Assembly (NCBI GenBank): GCA_963850915.1
Contig: CAWKND010000014.1
Location: 124,001 to 188,000 of the forward strand
Direction: 5' to 3'
From: CAVTWH01 sp963850915
Lineage (GTDB): Bacteria > Actinomycetota > Actinomycetes > Mycobacteriales > Micromonosporaceae
Length of the DNA: 64,000 nucleotides
The notes beneath the pieces were generated by a model, which saw only the letters and a program-made list of their open reading frames with translations, made no database searches and was not told the origin of the DNA. Shown here piece by piece: positions 28,312-37,723 of the stretch (its first letter is position 1; each line of letters opens with the position of its first letter). The translations under genes and the position numbers were made by a program.

Positions 28312-31048
28312 ATGGAGCCCTCCGGTGTACTGGCCGCGCTCGCCGACCTGGCCCCAGCCAGCGCCGAGCGCGACCTCGACGTGACCCGGGGCGGGCGTAC
28401 CCTCGCCTGGCTCGCCGAGCCGGACTCCGCACCGCGCGGACGGGTGCTGGATCGGTTGGCAGCACTGGATGCCCTGCACCACGAGGAGCGGCTGCTGCGC
28501 CGGGGACTGGGCTTCGTGGTGGGTACCGCCACCGTCGACGGAGCCGTCCGGAAGGTACGCGCGCCGCTGCTCTCCGAGGCCGTCCGGCTGGAGCGCCACC
28601 GCGGCCGGTACCGCGTCGTGCCGGCCGGCGATCTGGACGTGACATCGCTGGTGACCGACGCCACCACGGCCACCGACCTTGCCGGGGCGCCCGGGCTGGG
28701 TACACCCGGCTGGTTGACCGCCTTCGGTACCGCCGCCTGGCTGCGCGCCGCCGCGCTCGCCGCCGGTCTGCCGGTCACCGGGGTGCGCGCCGAGGCCGAG
28801 CCGCTGCCGGTGGACGGGCTGATGGTGGTCGCCCAGGCTGGGCTGTACCTGGAGCGGGACGGGGTTACCGGCGGGCTGCGGGACGCCCTGCTGAGCTGGG
28901 CCGCTCGCCCGGGGCTGCGGGACACGGCGCTGGGCCGGATCTACACAGACGACCCGAATCCGGTCGAAACCACTCGGCCGGCTTCGGTTCGTTCGCCGCT
29001 GCCGTTGACCGCGGCCCAGCGCGAGGTGGTCGCCCGCGCGCGCACCGAGCCGCTCACCGTGGTCTCCGGGCCGCCCGGCTGCGGCAAGAGCCACGCTCTG
29101 GTGGCGGCCGCGATCGAGGTGGTCGACCGGGGCGGCTCGGTGCTGGTGGCGACCCAGTCAGGGGCTGCCGCACAGGTACTCGCCGAGCTGCTGGAGCGCT
29201 ATCCGGGGCCGGTACCGGTGGTGTTCGGGGACGCCGAGCGGCGCGCCGCCATCGCCACCGAGCTGGGCGCCGGCCTGACCGCGGGGGTGGACGACGCCAC
29301 CCTGCGGGCCGACCGGCTGGCCGTCGACCAGGCGAGTGAACGGGTACGGGCCCTCACCGAAAGCATCAGCGCCGCGCTGACCCGCGAGGCGCGCGCCGTG
29401 GCACTGGAGGAGTGGCAGCCGCTGCTGCCCGCGCTCCAGTCGGACGCGCCCGGCCTGTTCACCCTCGACGCCGACCTGTCCGCAGCGACCGCCTTGGCGG
29501 ACGACCGTGGACCTGCCCGGCAGCCCGGGTGGGTGGAGCCGGCTGCGCGCCTGGTATGCCCGGCGCCGCCTCGCCGCCAAGTTCGGCGTGGTCGCCGGTA
29601 CCGAACTGCCCCGGATAAGAACGGCAGTGCAGGCGGCCCGCTGCGTACGGGCAGCCGGTGAACTCGCCAGCGGCGGGGGTACCGACCTGCGGGCCAGCTG
29701 GGCCGCGCTGGCGAGCGCCGAAGACGCCCTGGCCGGCGCGCTCGGGCAGGCGGTCCGGCACCGGGCCGGCAGCGCCCGGCGGTGGAGCCGGGAGGCCAGG
29801 CAGAGCGCCGCCGCGCTGGCCACCGCCCTGCGCGCCGGTCGAGCCAAGCGCCGGCAACTGCTCGCCGGGATGTCCGGACCTGCGCTGACCCGGGCACTGC
29901 CGCTGTGGGTCGGTACCGTCACCGACGTCGAGGACCTGCTGCCGCCGGTACCCGGCCTGTTCGACCTGGTGATCCTCGACGAGGCGGCGCACGTGGACCA
30001 GGTACGCGCCGCGCCAGTACTCGCCCGCGCGAAGCGCGCACTGGTCGCCGGTGACCCGCGGCAACTGCGGTTCGTCTCGTTCGTGGCCGACGTCGATGTC
30101 GCCGGCACGCTGCGTACGTACGGGCTGGACGAGCGGGTGGACGTCCGCCGGGTCAGCGCGTACGACCTGGCCACCGGCGCCGCCCCGGTCACCTGGCTGG
30201 CCGAGCACCACCGGGGCGTACCGCAGCTGATTGGCTTCTCCGCCCGGCGCTTCTACAACGGACGGATCTCGCTGGCCACCCGGCACCCGCGTACCGACAC
30301 GGCGGACGTGATCGATGTCGTCCGGGTCGCCGGCACGGTGGCGGACGGGGTGAACGCGGCGGAGGTCGAGGCGGTACTCGACGTGGTCAAGGAGCTGGCC
30401 GGTCAGGGGCGGGTCGGCATCGCGGTGATCTCGCCGTTCCGGGCGCAGGCCGAGGCACTGGAGTCGGCGCTGCTGGCCGCGTACCCGGTCGGCGAGATCG
30501 AGCGGCTGCGCCTGCGGGTCGGTACGGTCCACGCGTTCCAGGGCAGCGAGGCGCCGACCGTGGTCGCCTCGCTCGGCCTGGTGGACGGGGACGCGGCCGG
30601 CCGGCGGCGCTTCGTGACCGAGCCGAACCTGTTCAACGTGCTGGTCACCCGCGCCCGCGAGCGGATGGTCATGGTGACCTCGCTGTCCTCCGGCGGCTCG
30701 GGGTTGATCGCCGACTACCTGACCTACAGTGCGGACCCGCTCGCCGAGCCCTCGGCCGAGCCGGGCGCGACTGCGGCTACCGGCTGGTCCACCCGGTTGG
30801 CGGCTGAGCTGACCAAGGCGGGCGGGCTGGTCCGGGCCGGCTACCCGGTCGGGCGCTGGCAGGTGGACCTGTGTCTGGGCGAGGCAGACAGCGCGGTCGG
30901 ACTGATCTGCGCGGTGCACCCGGACGGGGTGGCAGCCCATCTGGAGCGGCAGCGGGACCTGTCCCGGGCCGGCTGGCGGCTGGTCGACGCCTTCCCCAGC
31001 CGCTGGGCCGGCCAGCCCACCACCGCCGCCCTCGATCTGCTCGGCTGA
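28312..31048 (+). pseudogene. Superfamily 1 DNA/RNA helicase (DNA2/NAM7-like), frame interrupted
   Basis: The first frame (28312-29661) holds Walker A, SGPPGCGKSHALVAAA, and the second frame (ending 31048) holds Walker B, LVILDEAAHVDQV. Motif III is VAGDPRQLRFVSF, motif V-like is TVHAFQGSEAPTVV and motif VI is NVLVTRARERMVMV. The two halves therefore need each other. The break is at about 29497-29525: LDADLSAATALADD ends the first part and SPGGWSRLRAWYARRR resumes one frame later, as with one extra base. Joined length is about 911 residues. Its cellular role is not known; such helicases act in repair or RNA turnover. Confidence 0.82.
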
Positions 31049-31276
31049 GCAACACCGCCGCCCCGAGGACCTCCACTTCGCTCCACGGGTCACCGTCGGC
31101 GCCCACGCCGTATCGCGTGCGGCGCTGGGAACGGGTGCGCCGAGGGCGTACCGCGTCGAATGTCGGATTTTTGATTGGACCTGTCGAATCGCTGGCCGCA
31201 CCGCCCTCCACGCCGGCGACACGCCGGTGAGCTGGGCTGTTACGTGCTGGTGCGGCCGCGATCAGGCCAATTTTCG
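31049..31276. other. Non-coding gap upstream of the mraZ promoter
   Basis: About 230 bases between the helicase stop and the mraZ promoter. A somewhat AT-richer patch lies at 31158-31185 (GATTTTTGATTGG). No ORF with a ribosome site, RNA gene or strong terminator was recognised. Confidence 0.4.
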
Positions 31277-31304
31277 TTGACGGTGGAGGGAAGTGGAGTA
31301 CAGT
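31277..31304 (+). promoter_or_regulatory. mraZ/dcw operon promoter
   Basis: TTGACG (31277-31282) and TACAGT (31299-31304) are spaced by 16 bases, a good match to a housekeeping sigma promoter. The predicted start near 31311 leaves a leader of about 63 bases before the mraZ GTG. Confidence 0.6.
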
Positions 31305-31322
31305 GGGGCGCAATGGCAGGGC
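31283..31322 (+). promoter_or_regulatory. MraZ operator: direct repeats with 10-bp period
   Basis: GTGGAGGGAA, GTGGAGTACA, GTGGGGCGCA and ATGGCAGGGC follow each other exactly every 10 bp from 31283, and TGGGAGG continues at 31323. MraZ is known from E. coli and mollicutes to bind TGG-containing direct repeats in front of its own operon. Here the repeats fill the spacer and -10 of the promoter, so binding should repress transcription. Confidence 0.7.
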
Positions 31323-31373
31323 TGGGAGGCTCAGCCGGTCCCGGGGGGTCGGGATGCAGGGGGGTGGGGGCAC

Positions 31374-31805
31374 GTGTTTCTGGGCACCCATACGCCGCGC
31401 CTCGACGACAAGGGCCGCTTGATACTCCCCGCGAAGTTCCGGGATGAGTTGGCGGGAGGTGTCGTGATCACCAAGGGACAGGAGCACTGCCTCTACGTGT
31501 TCCCGAACGCCGAGTTCCAACGGCAGGCGGACGCGCTGGCAGCAGCCCCGGTGACCAACAAGGCGGCCCGCGCCTACAGCCGGGTCTTCTTCGCCGGCGC
31601 CCACGACGAGGTCCCCGACAAGCAGGGCCGGGTAACCATCCCGAGCCACCTGCGCGAATACGCGGGGCTGGATCGCGAGCTGGTGGTCATCGGCGCGCAC
31701 ACCCGCGTGGAGATCTGGGACAAGCAGGCCTGGGAAAGCTTCCTCTCCGACAGTGAGGGCGACTACGCCGACATCACGGAGGGGGTGCTGCCTGGCGGCC
31801 ACTAG
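31374..31805 (+). CDS. mraZ: MraZ, transcriptional regulator of the dcw operon
   Basis: A 143-residue protein with two SpoVT/AbrB-like halves: FLGTHTPRLDDKGRLILPAKF (residues 2-22) and VPDKQGRVTIPSHLREYAGL (about 82-101). It starts with GTG at 31374, as MraZ proteins typically begin MFLGT; a longer in-frame start at 31293 would run through the operator. It acts as a ring-shaped DNA-binding repressor of its own operon, and the matching repeats lie just upstream. Confidence 0.95.
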   Translation: MFLGTHTPRLDDKGRLILPAKFRDELAGGVVITKGQEHCLYVFPNAEFQRQADALAAAPVTNKAARAYSRVFFAGAHDEVPDKQGRVTIPSHLREYAGLDRELVVIGAHTRVEIWDKQAWESFLSDSEGDYADITEGVLPGGH

Positions 31806-31830
31806 GGCGCTGCGCGCAGCGAAGGGCGGA

Positions 31831-31933
31831 CCGCCGCCCGTACCGCGGGATCTCCACCCGCTCGCCGTCCTGACACACCTTCCCCGGTGTCAGGGAGGCG
31901 GAGCGGATGGGGATCCGACGGTACGGGCGGCGG
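31831..31933 (+). ncRNA. Long structured RNA between mraZ and rsmH (mraW RNA-like)
   Basis: A roughly 100-base imperfect inverted repeat. The outer arm CCGCCGCCCGTACC (31831-31844) pairs perfectly with 31920-31933. Inner segments pair GGATC with GATCC and CGCTC with GAGCG, and the apical stem CTGACAC/GTGTCAG (31870-31876 with 31887-31893) encloses a C-rich loop ending TTCCCCG. It sits in the 195-base leader of rsmH (mraW). A conserved actinobacterial element named the mraW RNA motif is known from this position; identity with it is inferred from place and shape. Confidence 0.65.
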
Positions 31934-32000
31934 AGGTGTACAGGGGGCCGGTGGTGGCCGCGAATCTTCCACCGGTACCTGGCGGCAAGGGGGTCTGGCG

Positions 32001-33125
32001 ATGCCGGCACGGCACGTACCCGTGCTGCTCGAGCGCTGTCTCGAGCTGCTGGACCCCGCGCTGTCCGCACCCGGCCAGGACGGTCGGGACGCGGTGTACC
32101 TGGACGCGACGCTCGGCCTCGGCGGGCACGCCGAAGCCGTACTGCGCGCCCACGAACGGCTGGTACTGGTCGGGCTGGACCGCGATCCGCAGGCACTGCG
32201 CCTGGCCGGGGAGCGGCTGGCGGGGTACGCCGACCGGATCCACCTCGTGCACGCCGTCTACGACGAACTGCCCGAGGTACTCGACGAGCTGGGCTACGCC
32301 CGGATCGACGGGGCGCTGTTCGACCTCGGGGTCTCGTCACTGCAACTCGACGAGGCGGAGCGTGGGTTCGCCTACGCCCAGGACGCGCCGCTGGACATGC
32401 GGATGGACCAGAGCCGCGGAGTCACCGCCACCGACGTGGTGAACGGGTACTCCGCCGGTGACCTGGCCCGGATCCTGCGGGTCTACGGCGAGGAGCGGTT
32501 CGCTCCCCGGGTCGCCTCGGCGATCGTCCGGGAGCGCACCAGGCAGCCGATCACGTCCAGCGCACGCCTGGCGGAGCTGGTTCGGGACGCCATCCCGGCC
32601 GCCACCCGGCGTACCGGCGGGCACCCGGCCAAGCGCACCTTCCAGGCGCTGCGGATCGAGGTGAACGGCGAGCTGGCGGCGCTGGAAGCGGCGCTGCCGG
32701 CGGCACTGGACCGGCTGGTCCCGGGCGGCCGGATGGTGGTGCTGTCCTACCACTCGCTGGAGGACCGGATCACCAAGCAGGCGTTCGCCGCCCGGGCGCA
32801 CAGCACGGGGCCGGTGGACCTGCCGGTCGAGCTGCCCGGTACCGGCCCGACGCTGCGGCTGCTCAGCCGCGGTGCCGAGCCGCCGACCGAGGCTGAGGTG
32901 GTGGCGAATCCGCGCGCCGCCTCGGTGAAGCTGCGTGCTGTCGAGCGGATCAAGCCGGCCACCGGGCCGGCACTGCACCAGCCCGGGACGGGTGGGGGTA
33001 CCCGTCGCCGGGACCGGGTCGACCGCGCGCCGCGCGGTGGCTCGGGAGGAGTGGGACGCGCTGCCGGGGGGACCGGCGACGTGGGTTCCGGCTTGCCGGG
33101 ACCGCAGAACGAGGGGGAGGGATGA
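32001..33125 (+). CDS. rsmH: RsmH, 16S rRNA m4C1402 methyltransferase
   Basis: A 374-residue SAM-dependent methyltransferase acting on cytosine 1402 of 16S rRNA. It begins MPARHVPVLLERCLELL and has motif I LDATLGLGGHAEAVL, the catalytic region FDLGVSSLQLDEAERGF, and KRTFQALRIEVNGEL and VVLSYHSLEDR near the end. A low-complexity tail of about 55 residues (rich in Gly, Arg, Pro) extends beyond the usual length. The ATG follows the structured leader. The stop overlaps the next gene as ATGA. Confidence 0.96.
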   Translation: MPARHVPVLLERCLELLDPALSAPGQDGRDAVYLDATLGLGGHAEAVLRAHERLVLVGLDRDPQALRLAGERLAGYADRIHLVHAVYDELPEVLDELGYARIDGALFDLGVSSLQLDEAERGFAYAQDAPLDMRMDQSRGVTATDVVNGYSAGDLARILRVYGEERFAPRVASAIVRERTRQPITSSARLAELVRDAIPAATRRTGGHPAKRTFQALRIEVNGELAALEAALPAALDRLVPGGRMVVLSYHSLEDRITKQAFAARAHSTGPVDLPVELPGTGPTLRLLSRGAEPPTEAEVVANPRAASVKLRAVERIKPATGPALHQPGTGGGTRRRDRVDRAPRGGSGGVGRAAGGTGDVGSGLPGPQNEGEG

Positions 33126-33751
33126 TGACGAACTCGACCGCGACGGGGCGTCGGAACCCGGGACTTGCCGACCGGGGTACGCCGCCGCGTACCCGCCGGG
33201 GCAGCGGGCCGGGCGCGCCCGAGCGGGACACGCCCGACATCGGGTACGCCGTGGCGGGCGCGAACGCGCTGGCCCCGGAGCGGGACACCGCACCGGCCCG
33301 GGAGCCCGAGCGGGGTACGCCCGAGGGCAAGCCACGGCTGCGGGTGGCGCCGCCGGTACCGGTCTCCGGGCCGAAGGCACCGTTCGTGGCGCTGGTACTC
33401 GCTGTTGTCGTGCTGGGCGTACTCGGCATCCTGGTGCTCAACACCAAGATCAACGAGAACGCGTTCCAGCTGGACAAGCTGCGTACCCAGCAGGCCACGC
33501 TGGACCGCCAGGAGCAGGAGCTGGATCAGCACATCGCCGACCAGTCGTCGCCGAACAGCCTGGCGGCGGCGGCCCGGCGGCTGGGCCTGGTGCCCTCGGG
33601 TACCCCGGCCTTCATCAAGCTGCCGGACGGCCGGGTGCTCGGGGTACCGCAGCCGGCCTCCGGTGCGCCGAGCGCGTCCGGCACCGGCACCGGCACGCAC
33701 CGGCACCGGCACCGGCACCGGCCAGTAACGCAGCCGGCCAGCAGTCCGTAG
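33122..33751 (+). CDS. FtsL/FtsB-like septum formation protein
   Basis: A 209-residue bitopic protein. A charged, Pro/Arg-rich cytoplasmic region of about 80 residues is followed by one helix (APFVALVLAVVVLGVLGILVL), then a coiled coil (INENAFQLDKLRTQQATLDRQEQELDQH, about 107-134). The SPNSLAAAARRLGLVPSGTPAFIKL stretch is typical of actinobacterial FtsL-like proteins between rsmH and ftsI. It should stabilise the FtsQ-FtsW-FtsI complex. The C-terminus ends with a HRHRHRHR run encoded by a CACCGG hexamer repeat near 33695-33722. Confidence 0.85.
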   Translation: MMTNSTATGRRNPGLADRGTPPRTRRGSGPGAPERDTPDIGYAVAGANALAPERDTAPAREPERGTPEGKPRLRVAPPVPVSGPKAPFVALVLAVVVLGVLGILVLNTKINENAFQLDKLRTQQATLDRQEQELDQHIADQSSPNSLAAAARRLGLVPSGTPAFIKLPDGRVLGVPQPASGAPSASGTGTGTHRHRHRHRPVTQPASSP

Positions 33752-33781
33752 CAAGCGGAGTACAGCAAGAGGAGCAGGCGA

Positions 33782-36115
33782 ATGCCGAGCGAGCCACCGC
33801 GCCGGGAGCCGACCGGAGCCGATCCGGGCCGGCGCGGTGGCGCTCGTCAGAACAGCGAGCCGATCCAACTACGCCGTGAGGGGCGGGGCCGCGAGGGGGC
33901 AGGCCGCGAGGCACAGGACCGCGAGGGGCTGCGCCGCGAGGGGGTACGCAGCCCGATCTCGGACGCGCGTGGGTACACCCCGCGTGGGCGTACCGTCCGC
34001 GAGTCGGCCGAGCGCACCCGGGACTCCTTCCGGCCGGCACTCGAGCTGGTCCGGGAGCCGGGCGCCCGCGCCGGTACCCGGGACCGCAGCCCCAACCCGC
34101 CCCGGCCGCGACCGGCCCCCGCCGAGTCGGCCCGCTCGGCAACTCCCACCCGCGCCCCGGCCAGCTGGGGCGCCGCTCCCCGCCCGGCCGCCACGCGCGC
34201 CGGCAGCACCCGCACGGGCACCCGCACAGGCACCACGCGCACGGGCACCACGCGCACCGCAGGTCGGACCGCGGCCGGTGGCCGGAGTGCACGGGCCGGC
34301 GGGCGGGTACCCCCGGGCAAGCCACCGAAGCTGCGCCGGGTGGTACGCCGGCACCCGCCCCGGCTCGGTGAGCCGATCCGCCGGCTGCGCCTGGGCGCCG
34401 CCCTCGTGATGGCGCTGTTCCTGCTGCTCGCCGGCCGGCTGGTGACGCTGCAGATGACCGACGCCGGGCAGATCGCCCGTACCGGCCTGGCCAGCCGGCT
34501 GGCCAAGGAGACGCTCTTCGCCCCGCGCGGCACCATCTACGACGCGAACCACAACGTACTGGCGCAGAGCGTCGAGGCGCGGTACGTGTTCGCCGACCCG
34601 TCCCGGATCAAGGCCAAGTACCTCGACCAGACCGTAATCGCACTCCGGGACCTGCTCGGCATCCCGGTCTCCGAGCTGATGCCGAAGCTGACCCGCACGA
34701 CCCGCGACGACGGCAGCAAGGACGAGTTCGAGTACCTCAAGCGCGGGGTCAGCATCGCCGACGCGGACAAGATCTCGGCGCTGAACATCGAGGGCATCGG
34801 GGTCGGCCGGGACGAGATCCGGGTACAGCCGGGCAACGACCTGGCGGCCAACCTGATCGGGTACACCGGCGCCGACGGGCTGGGCAAGCAGGGGCTGGAG
34901 TCAAGCGAGGACAGCCTGCTCGCCGGGGTGGACGGGCAGCGCACGTACGAGGTGGGCAACGGCGCGCTGGGTACCCAGATCCCCGGCGGGTACGAGGAGG
35001 TCAAGGCGGCGCACCCGGGTAGCTCGGTGCAGCTGACGGTGGACCGCGACGTGCAGTTCATGGCCCAGCAGATCCTCCTGCAGCAGATGACCAAGGTGAA
35101 CGCCGCCTGGGCCTGCGCCGTGGTGCTGGACATCAAGACCGGCGACATCCGGGCGCAGGCCAGTTACCCGACCTACAGCGCGGCCAACCCGGACGGCTCG
35201 ACCGCGGCCCAGCAGACCGACAACTGCTCGCAGACGGTGGCCGATCCGGGCTCGGTACACAAGGTCGTCACGCTGGGCGCCGCGCTGCAGACCGGGTACC
35301 TCACCGCCAACTCGACCGTGCCGGTGTGCCCGACGATCAACCGGGGCGGTACCACGTTCAGGGACACGCACCCGCTGAACTGCGGTACCCGGCTGACCAT
35401 CCCGGGGATCCTGGCCTACTCGTCCAACGTCGGGGCGATCACCGTCGGCAGCCTGATGGGCGACAAGGAGCCGCAGATCATCTACGACTACCAGCGCCTC
35501 TACGGGCTGGGCTCGGCGACCAACGAGGGGATGCCGAACGAGGCGCCCGGGCTGCTGCAGAAGCCGGACGGGTGGAGCGGCTCCAGCTACGGCTCGGTAC
35601 CCATCGGGGACGGTGTGTCGGCCACTCCGCTGCAGATGGCGGCGGTCTACGCGACGATCGCCAACAACGGGGTGTACGTGACGCCGCGGCTGATCGACTC
35701 GACCATCGCCGCCGACGGGACGGTCACCCAGTGCCCGGCCAGCGCCACCCACCAGGTGCTGAGTGCGCAGAACGCGGGCATCCTGCGGCAGGACCTGGAA
35801 GCGGTGCTCACGGTACCGGGCGGCACCGGGCACAGCGCCGCCATTCCCGGGTACCGGGTGGCCGGCAAGACCGGTACCGGCCAGTTCGTCGGCCCGGACG
35901 GCACCTACCTCCCCGGTACCGTCGCCTCCTTCATCGGCATGGCACCCGCCGACGCCCCCCGGTACGTGGTGGCGATCTTCGCGTACACGCCCGGTGGCGA
36001 CGAGGGTGGCAAGGCTGCGGCACCAGCGTTCAAGGACCTGATGTCGTTCACGCTCGGCCACTACCACGTACCGCCAACCGGGACAAATTCCCCGACATTC
36101 GTGACAACCGGATGA
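33782..36115 (+). CDS. ftsI: FtsI, septal penicillin-binding protein 2b
   Basis: A 777-residue class B transpeptidase that crosslinks septal peptidoglycan together with FtsW. The helix is near 203-222 (LGAALVMALFLLLAGRLVTL). Pedestal domain from about 240 on. Transpeptidase motifs: SxxK as DPGSVHKVV (Ser near residue 488), SSN in YSSNVGAIT, and KTGTGQF near 696. The cytoplasmic N-terminus is unusually long, about 200 residues of Arg/Gly/Pro-rich sequence with repeats (REGAGREAQDREGLRREG, and Arg-Thr-Gly repeats encoded at about 34196-34260). The ATG follows AAGAGGAGCAGG. Confidence 0.95.
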   Translation: MPSEPPRREPTGADPGRRGGARQNSEPIQLRREGRGREGAGREAQDREGLRREGVRSPISDARGYTPRGRTVRESAERTRDSFRPALELVREPGARAGTRDRSPNPPRPRPAPAESARSATPTRAPASWGAAPRPAATRAGSTRTGTRTGTTRTGTTRTAGRTAAGGRSARAGGRVPPGKPPKLRRVVRRHPPRLGEPIRRLRLGAALVMALFLLLAGRLVTLQMTDAGQIARTGLASRLAKETLFAPRGTIYDANHNVLAQSVEARYVFADPSRIKAKYLDQTVIALRDLLGIPVSELMPKLTRTTRDDGSKDEFEYLKRGVSIADADKISALNIEGIGVGRDEIRVQPGNDLAANLIGYTGADGLGKQGLESSEDSLLAGVDGQRTYEVGNGALGTQIPGGYEEVKAAHPGSSVQLTVDRDVQFMAQQILLQQMTKVNAAWACAVVLDIKTGDIRAQASYPTYSAANPDGSTAAQQTDNCSQTVADPGSVHKVVTLGAALQTGYLTANSTVPVCPTINRGGTTFRDTHPLNCGTRLTIPGILAYSSNVGAITVGSLMGDKEPQIIYDYQRLYGLGSATNEGMPNEAPGLLQKPDGWSGSSYGSVPIGDGVSATPLQMAAVYATIANNGVYVTPRLIDSTIAADGTVTQCPASATHQVLSAQNAGILRQDLEAVLTVPGGTGHSAAIPGYRVAGKTGTGQFVGPDGTYLPGTVASFIGMAPADAPRYVVAIFAYTPGGDEGGKAAAPAFKDLMSFTLGHYHVPPTGTNSPTFVTTG

Positions 36116-36166
36116 CCAGCGGGTCGAAGCGGTGATGTCCTGCTCGGCGCGGACGGGTTTGTTGGG

Positions 36167-36172
36167 TAGGGT
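36167..36172 (+). promoter_or_regulatory. -10 box TAGGGT, possible internal leaderless promoter of murE
   Basis: TAGGGT ends 8 bases before the murE GTG in the 65-base ftsI-murE gap, and no ribosome site is present. It may give murE and later genes a second transcription start. Confidence 0.4.
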
Positions 36173-36180
36173 CTGAGCCC

Positions 36181-37695
36181 GTGCCCGGCTATCCGCGTCC
36201 TCGGACCGTGCCCGCGTGCCCACTCGGCGATCTCGCCGAACTGCTGGGCGCCGCGCTGGCCGAGCCGCCGTCTGTAGGGCTCGCGGTCAGCGGCGTCACG
36301 CACGCCAGCGACCAGGTCGTTCAAGGTGATCTTTTCGCGGCGCTGCCCGGCGCGAAGACGCACGGCGCCCGCTTCATCGCCGCTGCGGCGGCGGCCGGCG
36401 CGGTGGCTGTACTCAGCGACGAGACCGGTGCCCGGGTGGCGGCCGAGGTCGGGCTGCCGGCCCTGCTGGTCGCCGATCCGCGGGCGGCGCTCGGTCCGGC
36501 GGCGGCGCTCGTCTACGACCGGCCGACCGAGAAGCTGACGATCATCGGGATCACCGGTACCGCCGGCAAGACCTCGACCACCTACCTGATCGAAGCCGGG
36601 TTGCGCGCCGCCGGGTACGAGCCGGGGCTGATCGGGACCGTGGAGACCCGGCTGGCGGATCTCGTCGTACCCAGCGAGCGGACCACTCCCGAGGCGAGCG
36701 ACCTGCAGGGGCTCTTCGCCGCCGCGGTCGAGCAGGGGGTACGCGCGGTGGCGATGGAGGTGTCCAGCCACGCACTCGCCCTGGACCGGGTCGGCGGTAC
36801 CCGGTTCGCAGTCGGCGGGTACACCAACTTCGGCTCCGACCACCTGGACTTCCACGCCAGCCGGGAGGAGTACTTCGCGGCCAAGGCACTGCTCTTCGAC
36901 GGGCGGTGCGAGCACGAGGTACTCAACTACGACGACCCAGCCCTTGGCGTACTGCGCAAGCCGGACAGCATCACCTACTCGGCGCTGGGCGACCCGGGCG
37001 CTTCCTGGCGCGCGATCGAGATCGAGTCCACCGGGTACGGGCAGCGGTTCACCGCGCTCGGGCCGCACGGGATCTCGGTGGAGGCTGCTGTCGCCCTGCC
37101 CGGCCTGCACAACGTGGCCAACGCGCTGCTCGCCCTGGCCGGCCTGGTGGCGGTCGGGGTGGAGCCGGAGGTGGCCGCCGTCGGGGTGGCCGCCTGTCCG
37201 GGGGTACCGGGGCGGTTGGAGCGGGTACAAGCTCCCGGCCCGGTCACCGGCATCGTGGACTACGCGCACAAGCCGGACGCGATCGTGGCCGTACTCGCCG
37301 CGCTGCGCGGGGCCGGGGACGCCCAGCTGATCTGTGTCATCGGGGCCGGTGGCGACCGGGACACCGGCAAGCGGCCGGTGATGGGGCAGGCGGCTGCGCA
37401 GGGCGCCGACCTGGTACTGGTGACCGACGACAACCCGCGTACCGAGGAGCCGGCGGCGATCCGCGCGCAGGTACTCGCCGGCGCCCGGTCGGTCGCGGGT
37501 GCCCAGGTCCGGGAGGTGGACGGGCGGCGCGCGGCGATTGCCGAAGCGGTGGCCCTGGCCCGGCCCGGCGACGTGATCGCCCTGCTCGGCAAGGGACACG
37601 AGACCGGCCAGGAGATCGCCGGCGTACTGCACCCCTTCGACGACCGGATCGAGCTGGCCCGGGCGCTCAACGAGCGGTTCGGTGGCACGGCGTGA
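36181..37695 (+). CDS. murE: MurE, UDP-MurNAc-tripeptide synthetase
   Basis: A 504-residue Mur ligase adding the third stem-peptide residue. ATP loop GITGTAGKTSTTYL near residue 122; SDHLDFHAS in the middle; the specificity motif TDDNPRTEEP near 415 has the DNPR form associated with meso-diaminopimelate, so the wall is probably of the mDAP type. GTG start directly after a -10-like box. It ends 28 bases before murF. Confidence 0.95.
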   Translation: MPGYPRPRTVPACPLGDLAELLGAALAEPPSVGLAVSGVTHASDQVVQGDLFAALPGAKTHGARFIAAAAAAGAVAVLSDETGARVAAEVGLPALLVADPRAALGPAAALVYDRPTEKLTIIGITGTAGKTSTTYLIEAGLRAAGYEPGLIGTVETRLADLVVPSERTTPEASDLQGLFAAAVEQGVRAVAMEVSSHALALDRVGGTRFAVGGYTNFGSDHLDFHASREEYFAAKALLFDGRCEHEVLNYDDPALGVLRKPDSITYSALGDPGASWRAIEIESTGYGQRFTALGPHGISVEAAVALPGLHNVANALLALAGLVAVGVEPEVAAVGVAACPGVPGRLERVQAPGPVTGIVDYAHKPDAIVAVLAALRGAGDAQLICVIGAGGDRDTGKRPVMGQAAAQGADLVLVTDDNPRTEEPAAIRAQVLAGARSVAGAQVREVDGRRAAIAEAVALARPGDVIALLGKGHETGQEIAGVLHPFDDRIELARALNERFGGTA

Positions 37696-37723
37696 GCTGC
37701 TCCGACGTGGCAGGGGGTACCCC

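Noticed and set aside
31293..31373. Longer MraZ starting at 31293
   Set aside because: It would add 27 non-conserved residues and place the start inside the operator repeats. The GTG at 31374 gives the standard N-terminus.
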